5,227 nt of DNA from Flavobacteriaceae bacterium (GTDB lineage: Bacteria > Bacteroidota > Bacteroidia > Flavobacteriales > Flavobacteriaceae). The notes below the pieces were generated by a model. That model worked only from the letters and a program-made list of their open reading frames with translations, was not told the DNA's origin and did not search any database. How positions within the stretch are numbered: the first letter of the stretch is position 1; the number at the start of each line of letters is the position of its first letter. The stretch spans positions 1 through 5,227 of the forward strand of contig JADHLU010000090.1 of assembly GCA_016780435.1 (NCBI GenBank), read 5' to 3'. Shown in pieces: positions 1-5,227 of the stretch. The translations under genes and the position numbers were made by a program.

Positions 1-60
1 AGGCGAGCCTTATCCATTGCACAAGAAATCATTAATCAGCTCGAAGAAAAGACCTCATGA
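1..60 (+). CDS. 3' end of an upstream gene, possibly a D-2-hydroxyacid (3-phosphoglycerate) dehydrogenase
   Basis: The first 57 bases read as 19 open codons ending RALSIAQEIINQLEEKTS-like sequence, followed by TGA at 58-60. The stop overlaps the ATG of the next gene in an ATGA arrangement, which is typical of translationally coupled operon members and supports this being a real C-terminus. The tail is an amphipathic helix. The product cannot be identified from so few residues. In many Bacteroidota, as I recall, the DUF1015 gene directly follows serC and a serA-like dehydrogenase, and dehydrogenases of that class end in a similar helix, so a serA-like product is an inference from expected gene order rather than something visible here. 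Confidence 0.5.
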   Translation, partial: RRALSIAQEIINQLEEKTS

Positions 61-1169
61 CGCTTATTCGACCTTTCAAAGGGTGGATCGCTTCTAATGC
101 TCATTGCGGCCGTGTTCCTATTAAACACATTGACTCTTATAGCGCAAACGCTATCAAAGAAGAACTCAGCAGTAATCCGTATTCGTTTCTTCACGTTCTC
201 GCTCCAAGTATACATTCTAGCAGCGAGCTTGATCTAAAGGAGCGATTTTCGCTAGTGCGTGAACGCTTGTTTGACCTACTTTTTTCAGGCGTTTACCGCG
301 AGCTAACCCAAGAATCCTTATGGGTTTACCAGATCAAAAGCGCGCGCCTAAATGCTACAGGAGTGGTGGGCATCACCCCCATTTCAGCTTACGTCAATCA
401 GGCTGTTAAACGCCATGAGCAAACCAAGGCTGCGCGCAGAGACACACTAGCCGTCTACCTTGACGAGGTGGGTATTCATGCAGATCCGGTAGTACTCGCC
501 TTTTCTGACAACAAAGACCACTTCAAATCTTGGTGCAACAGCTTCACGACATCGAACCCACCCTCGGTTGATCTCACTGTTGACCTAGAAGTTCACCAGC
601 TTTGGCAACTTACCGATCCTAAACAAATAAAAGAGATTCAGTCACTTATTGAATCTAACAAAAGCGCCTATATTGTGGACGGACACCACCGCATCGAATC
701 TTCACTGCACTACGCTAACAGCAAACAAGAGTTACAAGGCGCTCTAGACCGTGCGCATTTTATGAGCTTCTTCATAGCCGAAGACGACCTTAATATTCAA
801 GCTGTAGCGAAACAGTATTCGGTATCGATCAATGCCCAAGACTGCCTAAAAAGCCTAGATTCGTGTGCCTCCTTTGAGTCCTGTAATCTTGAAGTAGCCA
901 GGGAACAGCACCTGCTTCAAATCAATCAAGAAAGCTACATAATCCACTTGCGTAAAAATACAGGCATAGCCGATCTAGAACGGTGCTTAAACAACTTACC
1001 TCAAACAACGTCTAAATCAGATTCAGTGACAACCGTTGTATTACTGCCAAAAGCCTATACGGTTGACGACCTGAAGCAAGCGGCAGAGAGCAAAATTCCT
1101 ATGGCCGCAAAATCTACCTATATTGAGCCTAAACTACTAACAGGCCTATTAATCTATCCCATCGCATGA
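57..1169 (+). CDS. DUF1015 family protein (COG4198-like), function unproven
   Basis: This 370-residue protein matches the DUF1015 family. Family landmarks in order are IRPFKG near the N-terminus (residues 4-9), NPYSFLHV (40-47), the KRHEQT motif (118-123) followed by a charged helix, VHQLWQLTD (179-187), the signature DGHHR (208-212) in the context YIVDGHHRIESS, and a C-terminal KSTYIEPKL (352-360). The family is about 400 or more residues in other bacteria as I recall, so this copy is somewhat short. No signal peptide or membrane segment is visible, so it should be cytosolic. The ATG at 57 overlaps the upstream stop and its own stop overlaps the yggS start, both as ATGA, so it is an internal operon gene. 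Its biochemical role is not established to my knowledge; the DGHHR motif recalls the ParB/sulfiredoxin fold, including the serine kinase SerK. The stretch after DGHHR (about 245-254) lacks the Asn-Arg motif that I expect there, and the usual PPKST reads AAKST, so the copy may be divergent. Confidence 0.9.
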   Translation: MTLIRPFKGWIASNAHCGRVPIKHIDSYSANAIKEELSSNPYSFLHVLAPSIHSSSELDLKERFSLVRERLFDLLFSGVYRELTQESLWVYQIKSARLNATGVVGITPISAYVNQAVKRHEQTKAARRDTLAVYLDEVGIHADPVVLAFSDNKDHFKSWCNSFTTSNPPSVDLTVDLEVHQLWQLTDPKQIKEIQSLIESNKSAYIVDGHHRIESSLHYANSKQELQGALDRAHFMSFFIAEDDLNIQAVAKQYSVSINAQDCLKSLDSCASFESCNLEVAREQHLLQINQESYIIHLRKNTGIADLERCLNNLPQTTSKSDSVTTVVLLPKAYTVDDLKQAAESKIPMAAKSTYIEPKLLTGLLIYPIA

Positions 1170-1810
1170 GCGTAGCTTCTTCAATTGCCGAAATCCAAAA
1201 TGAGCTATCAAAAGAGGTTCAGTTAATAGCCGTTTCAAAAACCAAGCCTAACGAACTCATTCTTGAAGCTTACGCGGCCGGACATAGAGACTTTGGAGAA
1301 AACAAGGTTCAAGAGATGGCCGCCAAATACCAGGCACTACCGAAAGATATTCGTTGGCACATGATCGGGCATCTGCAGCGAAACAAAGTCAAGTACATCA
1401 TTGATTTCGTTCACCTCATTCATTCTGTTGATTCTATGCGGCTATTGGATGAGATCCAAAAACAAGCACTTAAAATCAATAGAACTGTAGCGGTATTGCT
1501 TCAAATACACATTGCCACCGAAGAATCTAAGTTTGGTTTAGATGAACAAGAGCTTGAGTCTATACTGCAGGCAAAGTCTACCTATTCTCACATTCACTTT
1601 AGGGGATTAATGGGAATGGCCACGTTTACGCCTGATTCCCAGCAAATAGCAGCTGAGTTTGCGTATTTACATGAGTTATACCAACGTGTTTATGCGAGAT
1701 TAGACCAACCTTCAGTGTTGTCTTCTGGAATGAGCTCAGATTACGCTATAGCCCTAGAGCACGGAAGCAACATGATCCGTATTGGAAGTGCTATTTTTGG
1801 TCATAGATAG
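1166..1810 (+). CDS. yggS: YggS/PLPBP family pyridoxal-phosphate homeostasis protein
   Basis: This 214-residue protein is a single-domain alanine-racemase-like TIM barrel that binds pyridoxal 5'-phosphate in the cytosol and buffers the vitamin B6 pool; the family has no firmly assigned catalytic activity. The PLP-binding lysine is K25 in LIAVSKTKP (20-28), equivalent to K36 of E. coli YggS. Other family blocks are FGENKVQE (43-50), WHMIGHLQRNK (64-74), the strand IHSVDS, FRGLMGM, and the phosphate-binding end SSGMSSD (186-192) with RIGSAIFG (205-212). Length is slightly below the 220-235 residues of proteobacterial members because the N-terminal helix is short, as is common in Bacteroidota. 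The ATG at 1166 overlaps the DUF1015 stop by four bases, so translation is probably coupled. All key residues are present and nothing suggests decay. Confidence 0.96.
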   Translation: MSVASSIAEIQNELSKEVQLIAVSKTKPNELILEAYAAGHRDFGENKVQEMAAKYQALPKDIRWHMIGHLQRNKVKYIIDFVHLIHSVDSMRLLDEIQKQALKINRTVAVLLQIHIATEESKFGLDEQELESILQAKSTYSHIHFRGLMGMATFTPDSQQIAAEFAYLHELYQRVYARLDQPSVLSSGMSSDYAIALEHGSNMIRIGSAIFGHR

Positions 1811-1825
1811 TTTAAAGATAGCACC

Positions 1826-2908
1826 GTGCGTTACGCCGTAATAGACATAGAAAGCACCGGAGGTAAAATCGATGAGGAGGCCATAATAGATATCGCTATT
1901 CTCAAATTTGACGGACATCGCCTAGTGGATCAATTTCATAGCTTAGTCAATCCCGAAAGGCCTATTCAGCCGTTTGTAACCTCACTTACCGGGATTAGCG
2001 AAAAGATGGTTCGAAGTGCGCCAAAATTTTATGAGATCGCCAAGCGCATTATTGAAATTACTGAAAATGCAGTACTAGTTGCGCACAACACCCAATTTGA
2101 TTACCGGATTCTCAAAGAAGAATTTGCGCGATTAGGTTATGAGTTTAGGACATCAACCTTATGCACAGTAGAATTCGCCAAGCATATTCTCACCGATCAC
2201 AATAGCTTCAAGCTAGACAAACTGGCCAAAAGCCTTGGTATACCGATAAGTGATCGCCATAGAGCTTTAGGAGACGCCGAAGCCACACTTTCGCTACTAA
2301 AGATTCTTAAAGAGCGTGACGTGGTTGGAATAGCCGAGAAAGAGCTGATCCGCTCAAAAGACGAATCAGACACACTTCCCTCTCACCTAGAGCTAGTCAG
2401 AAACGCTGCACCCTCGCCCGCAGTCTTTAAACTCTTTGGAAAGAAAGACAAATTGATTTATTGCGGATACACCCCTACATTAAAGTCAACCATTGGCACC
2501 CTTCTTTCGGCCAATACCTACGCCGAAAAGCCCCTATTTAAAGCGGTAAAACAGCTGGATTTTGAGGAGTGTCCGAGCCATTTAATGGGCCTAGTTAAAG
2601 TGTATCACTATCAAAAACTACTAAAACCCTTAATCCGTTTCAACATAGATACCCACTCCCCTGCCACGGATATAGAGACGCTATCGGGTTTGATCCTAGA
2701 CAAGGGTCGCACAGCAGGTGAATCTGGGGTTTTACAGGTACAAAAAGGCGTGCTGACGGCCTATGGATATACCGATTTGAATTACCAAACCTCTAAAGAT
2801 GAAGTGCTAAAAAATCGGTTGACGCCCGTTTCGAAAGACCCATTTTACTCTAGCCTAATCGCCTATTACTTAACGCAACAGAAATATAAAATCCTTGAGC
2901 GCCAATAA
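1826..2908 (+). CDS. DnaQ-like DEDDh 3'-5' exonuclease with a degenerate GIY-YIG-like domain
   Basis: Residues 1-165 form an RNase T/DnaQ-type exonuclease domain that should remove nucleotides from DNA 3' ends using two metal ions. The full DEDDh set is visible: D7 and E9 in VIDIEST, D92 in AHNTQFD, H145 and D150 in DRHRALGDA. Residues about 193-273 align by pattern with a GIY-YIG nuclease domain, as in flavobacterial exonuclease/GIY-YIG fusions: PAVFKLF stands where GVYYF is expected, LIYCGY where IIYVGK is expected, and KPLIRFN at its end. The catalytic Arg and Glu are replaced (T222 and about V259), so this domain is probably inactive. The tail from LDKGR (291-295) to the end resembles the family C-terminus. 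Total length is 360 against about 450 in the fusions I recall. The start is GTG at 1826, 15 bases after yggS; no ATG lies near enough upstream, and the D7/E9 spacing from the start fits the family. A role in DNA repair is inferred. Confidence 0.88.
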   Translation: MRYAVIDIESTGGKIDEEAIIDIAILKFDGHRLVDQFHSLVNPERPIQPFVTSLTGISEKMVRSAPKFYEIAKRIIEITENAVLVAHNTQFDYRILKEEFARLGYEFRTSTLCTVEFAKHILTDHNSFKLDKLAKSLGIPISDRHRALGDAEATLSLLKILKERDVVGIAEKELIRSKDESDTLPSHLELVRNAAPSPAVFKLFGKKDKLIYCGYTPTLKSTIGTLLSANTYAEKPLFKAVKQLDFEECPSHLMGLVKVYHYQKLLKPLIRFNIDTHSPATDIETLSGLILDKGRTAGESGVLQVQKGVLTAYGYTDLNYQTSKDEVLKNRLTPVSKDPFYSSLIAYYLTQQKYKILERQ

Positions 2909-3818
2909 GCTGATCATTTCAATAGAAGGGCCAACTGCCAGCGGAAAAACCGCTCTAGCGGTGGCCCTAGCCCAGCATTTAGATACAGAAATTGTTTCTA
3001 GCGATTCTCGGCAATGCTATAAAGAAATGACCATTGGTACGGCTGTGCCCACCCTAGAAGAGCGCAAGGGCATTGTGCATCACATGATTCACAGTCATTC
3101 GGTATCAGACAAATTAACCGCTGCGAGCTTTGCGACTCATGCACAAAGGCATATAGAGGCCCTATTGCGAGAGCGAAATGTGGCGGTTCTAGTGGGCGGA
3201 AGCCCCCTCTACGCCGAGGCTATTTTGTACGGCTTAAATGATCTTCCCGAAATAGATGAAGACATTGTAACCGAAACAAGGGCAATGAACTTAGAGGCGT
3301 TACAACAGCTGCTTAAAACAGCTGACCCGCTGACCTACTCCACAATAGACTTAATGAATCGCAGAAGACTAGAACGCGCCGCGCAAGTTTATCTGCAAAC
3401 AGGGGATAAATTGAGTGAGTTACTGAAACGGCCTAAAAAAACACCCGACTATCCCTGCTTACGCTTGAGAATAGACCTTCCAAGAGAACGGCTTTACCAG
3501 AGAATAGATCAACGCGTAGAAGAGATGTATAGCGCTGGTCTTGTCGAAGAAGCTAAGTCTCTATGGCCTGACCCGCCAGAAATAATTAATGCCACCGTAG
3601 GTTATTCTGAATTATTTGGTGCCTTTGAGAAACGTTATACCCTAGACCAGGCCAAGGCGCTTATTCAACAGCACAGCAGAAATTTTGCTAAACGACAATT
3701 AACCTGGTACCGTAAGGTGGAAACCTTTGTGGTGCTCAGTGAATCTCATGCCAAACAAGAAGCGTTGAAGGAGATTAGGTGTTTACTACCAAACGAAAAC
3801 CCTCTCCGTGAATGTTGA
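2895..3818 (+). CDS. miaA: tRNA dimethylallyltransferase (tRNA A37 isopentenyltransferase) MiaA
   Basis: MiaA transfers a dimethylallyl group from dimethylallyl diphosphate to N6 of adenosine 37 in tRNAs that read codons beginning with U, which stabilises codon-anticodon pairing. The 307-residue protein shows the P-loop-like GPTASGKT (12-19), SSDSRQCYKEMTIGTAVP (35-52) with D37 at the position of the catalytic base of E. coli MiaA, GGSPLYAEAILYGL (101-114), the RRRLERA block (157-162), TVGYSELF (234-241) and the C-terminal AKRQLTWYRK (265-274). It is full length for the Bacteroidota family. The only start that keeps the P-loop is TTG at 2895: an in-frame stop lies at 2871-2873, and the next ATG falls after the nucleotide-binding site. 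The start lies inside the exonuclease gene, a 14-base overlap that suggests translational coupling. The 3' end overlaps the convergent response-regulator gene by 44 bases, and the last dozen residues look like non-conserved tail. Confidence 0.97.
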   Translation: MSANKLIISIEGPTASGKTALAVALAQHLDTEIVSSDSRQCYKEMTIGTAVPTLEERKGIVHHMIHSHSVSDKLTAASFATHAQRHIEALLRERNVAVLVGGSPLYAEAILYGLNDLPEIDEDIVTETRAMNLEALQQLLKTADPLTYSTIDLMNRRRLERAAQVYLQTGDKLSELLKRPKKTPDYPCLRLRIDLPRERLYQRIDQRVEEMYSAGLVEEAKSLWPDPPEIINATVGYSELFGAFEKRYTLDQAKALIQQHSRNFAKRQLTWYRKVETFVVLSESHAKQEALKEIRCLLPNENPLREC

Positions 3819-4476
3819 GAATCTCAACCTTAGGATCTTTCTTAAGGTACTTTCTCAGTTTTGCGATATACACATCCATGCTTCTCGAGGTAAAATAGTT
3901 ATCGTCTCGCCAAATTTGAGTGAGTGCGCGTTCTCGAGGCATCAGGTCATTTAGGTGGAGCGCTAACATCTTGAGTAACTCGTTCTCTTTGGGAGAAAGC
4001 TTAATGGGTTCCTCCTCTTTAAAGGTCAAAAACCGCAGTTTTGAGTTTAACAAAAAGTCTCCAATCGCAAAGTCTACCTGTTGTGTTTGAGTTATTGCAC
4101 CTGCAGACTTTCTTTTCAGCAATGTCTTTAGCTTGACTAAAAGAACTTCTGAATCAAAGGGTTTATTCAAATAATCATCAGCTCCTGACTTATAACCCTT
4201 TAGAACATCTTCTTTTAGGCTTTTTGCCGTTAAAAAAATAATGGGAATAACAGCGTTGTCTTCACGAATCTCCTTCGCCAAGGTAAAACCGTCTTTAAAG
4301 GGCATCATTACGTCTAAAATACAGGCGTCAAAAGCCCCTTTTTTATACTTCTCAAATCCCTCCATCCCGTTTTTGGCTAAAGTCACCTCAAAGCCATTTA
4401 AGCCTAAGTAATCTTTAAGCACAATTCCAAAGTTAGGATCGTCTTCTACTAATAAAATTCGATTAGCATCACCCAT
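3775..4476 (-). CDS. OmpR/PhoB-family response regulator (RprY-like)
   Basis: This 233-residue cytosolic transcription factor is the output protein of the two-component system. Residues 5-122 are a receiver domain with the acidic pair D12/D13, phosphoacceptor D55 in ACILDVMMP, T83 in IIFLTAK and K105 in LNKPFD, so it should be phosphorylated by the kinase encoded just upstream. Residues about 138-231 are a winged-helix DNA-binding domain, with LSPKENELLKML leading into the helices, the recognition-helix region RSMDVYIAKLRKYLK (198-212) and the terminal hairpin IHGEGFRLV. The phrase YFTSRSMDVYIAKLRKYL is typical of Bacteroidota RprY-type regulators as I recall; the exact orthology is not proven. 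The ATG at 4476 is 5 bases after the kinase stop, with no Shine-Dalgarno sequence. The gene ends with TAA at 3777-3775 inside miaA, so its last 14 codons are read antisense to the miaA tail. Confidence 0.96.
   Translation of the reverse strand: MGDANRILLVEDDPNFGIVLKDYLGLNGFEVTLAKNGMEGFEKYKKGAFDACILDVMMPFKDGFTLAKEIREDNAVIPIIFLTAKSLKEDVLKGYKSGADDYLNKPFDSEVLLVKLKTLLKRKSAGAITQTQQVDFAIGDFLLNSKLRFLTFKEEEPIKLSPKENELLKMLALHLNDLMPRERALTQIWRDDNYFTSRSMDVYIAKLRKYLKKDPKVEILNIHGEGFRLVVNT
3814..3847 (+). other. two adjacent predicted hairpins at the miaA stop; weak terminator candidate
   Basis: On the + strand GTTGAG (3814-3819) can pair with CTCAAC (3823-3828) across a three-base loop; the inverted repeat is perfect over seven bases with one central base. 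The miaA TGA lies inside its left arm. Directly after it CCTTAGG (3828-3834) can pair with CTTAAGG (3841-3847), one pair being G-U, across ATCTTT. Neither stem is GC-rich and no clean T-run follows, so a rho-independent terminator is only weakly supported. The same bases encode response-regulator residues, and codon constraint alone could produce the symmetry. There is no other terminator-like structure between the two convergent operons. Confidence 0.25.
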
Positions 4477-4481
4477 GATAA

Positions 4482-5227
4482 CTAGTGTAAATTGAGTTTA
4501 ATTGAAAATTCAGTCCCTACGCCCTTTTCGCTCTCTACATGAATTTCACCAGAATGTGCCTCAATAATTTGCTTCACATAGGCAAGCCCCAAGCCGTGCC
4601 CTTTAACGTTGTGAAGATTTCCAGTGTTCTCACGGTAAAATTTTTCGAAAATGTGCTTCAAAGAAGATCGACTCATTCCCTTTCCGTTATCTTTTACCGT
4701 AACTACCACAGTTCTGTTGATGTTTTGCGTTTTAACCTCTATGCGTAATGCACGTTCTGCATCAGCGTATTTAAGGGCATTATCTAGTATATTCACAAAG
4801 ACATTGATTAAATGCATTGCATTTCCCCAAATTTTTCCATGAACTGCTTCTTTATTAACAATTATTGTGCCATTTTGATCAGCAACAAATAATTTGACGC
4901 GCTCTACTGCTTCATCAATCACATCGTGCAGATCAACTTGTTCTCTTTCAATAGTTAACTGCCCTTTTTCTAATTGGGATATCTGAAGAACGTTTTCTAC
5001 TTGTGCATTCATTCGCTTATTCTCATCCTTTATCATTTTAACGTAACGGTCGAAAGTGTCTGAATGCGCATTACTTGAATTAAAAGTCACCTTAAGCGCT
5101 TCTACGGCGAGATTAATCGTAGCAATCGGAGTCTTAAATTCATGCGTCATATTGTTGATGAAGTCGGTTTTTATCTCCGCTATTTTTTTCTGTGCAAAGA
5201 GCTGGTGCAGGGCTACACTGAACGCCA
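4482..5227 (-). CDS. sensor histidine kinase (RprX-like), 5' part beyond the window
   Basis: The visible 248 codons form the HisKA dimerisation domain and HATPase_c domain of a histidine kinase. The frame stays open to the right edge: upstream of the Met at 5150-5148 it reads KKIAEIKTDFINN, which is the standard lead-in to the H-box, so that Met is internal. The phosphoaccepting histidine is in MTHEFKTP at 5144-5142. Further along come the N-box NVFVNILDNALKYA, the G1 box VKDNGKGMS, the F-box HIFEKFYR and the G2 box VKGHGLGLAYVK, all intact. Autophosphorylation should occur here, with transfer to D55 of the adjacent regulator. The missing N-terminal part would be expected to carry membrane segments and the sensor domain, so the signal cannot be judged. 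TAG ends the gene at 4484-4482, 5 bases before the regulator ATG, indicating one transcript. The FINNMTHEFKTPIATI wording is characteristic of Bacteroidota kinases. Confidence 0.96.
   Translation of the reverse strand, partial: AFSVALHQLFAQKKIAEIKTDFINNMTHEFKTPIATINLAVEALKVTFNSSNAHSDTFDRYVKMIKDENKRMNAQVENVLQISQLEKGQLTIEREQVDLHDVIDEAVERVKLFVADQNGTIIVNKEAVHGKIWGNAMHLINVFVNILDNALKYADAERALRIEVKTQNINRTVVVTVKDNGKGMSRSSLKHIFEKFYRENTGNLHNVKGHGLGLAYVKQIIEAHSGEIHVESEKGVGTEFSIKLNLH

Noticed and set aside
1792..1799. TATTTTTG, matching the Bacteroidota -7 promoter element TAnnTTTG, 27 bases before the exonuclease start.
   Set aside because: No TTG-type -33 element is seen at the right distance, and the bases are explained by the conserved AIFG codons of yggS. 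An internal promoter remains possible but unsupported.
1811..1825. The 15-base gap between yggS and the exonuclease as a site for a terminator, promoter or small gene.
   Set aside because: It is too short and has neither a hairpin nor a recognisable motif; the genes most likely share one transcript.
3882..3939. The nonamer TTCTCGAGG occurring twice, at 3882-3890 and 3931-3939.
   Set aside because: Both copies lie in unrelated codons of the response-regulator gene, with no shared flanks; it is best explained by chance and codon use.
4539..4842. Two short + strand open frames of 69 and 63 codons (4539-4748 and 4651-4842).
   Set aside because: They lie fully antisense to the conserved ATPase domain of the histidine kinase, overlap each other in different frames, and show no recognisable protein features; they are shadows.
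5148..5150. The Met at 5150 as the start of the histidine kinase.
   Set aside because: It is the Met of the H-box lead-in NNMTHEF; the frame stays open to the window edge and encodes the typical preceding helix, so the gene begins outside the window.
1..5227. Defence system, mobile element, CRISPR array or tRNA/rRNA genes.
   Set aside because: No transposase, integrase, terminal inverted repeats, regularly spaced repeats or tRNA-like folds were seen; nearly every base is accounted for by conserved genes.

Overview
The window looks like chromosomal DNA from a member of the Bacteroidota, most likely Flavobacteriia/Flavobacteriales. The evidence is the close family resemblance of the YggS, DnaQ-like exonuclease, MiaA, response-regulator and histidine-kinase proteins to flavobacterial versions (recalled, not searched), very compact gene packing, the absence of obvious Shine-Dalgarno sequences before the starts, and a moderate base composition (roughly mid-40s % GC on the left, upper 30s on the right, from hand-counted lines only). 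It is gene-dense, with no intergenic gap longer than 15 bases.

Positions 1-3818 hold a tightly packed rightward operon: the last codons of an unidentified upstream gene (possibly a D-2-hydroxyacid/3-phosphoglycerate dehydrogenase), a DUF1015 protein, the PLP-homeostasis protein YggS, a DEDDh 3'-5' exonuclease with a decayed GIY-YIG-like domain, and the tRNA-modifying enzyme MiaA. The first two junctions are ATGA stop/start overlaps. The exonuclease starts at a GTG 15 bases after yggS, and miaA starts at a TTG inside the exonuclease gene.

Positions 3775-5227 hold a leftward two-component system: a sensor histidine kinase (its N-terminal part runs off the right edge), then 5 bases later an OmpR/PhoB-type response regulator that resembles the Bacteroidota RprX/RprY pair. 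The response-regulator gene ends inside the 3' end of miaA, so the two operons overlap tail to tail by 44 bases, with only weak hairpins in place of a normal terminator.

Most of the window is ordinary housekeeping and signalling DNA. I see no mobile element, CRISPR array, defence island or RNA gene. The points that merit a second look are (1) the exonuclease, whose fused GIY-YIG-like domain has lost its catalytic residues and apparently a cysteine-containing middle segment; (2) the DUF1015 protein, whose VDGHHR motif resembles the ParB/sulfiredoxin-fold free serine kinase SerK and which may sit beside serine-biosynthesis genes; and (3) the convergent overlap between miaA and the response-regulator gene.
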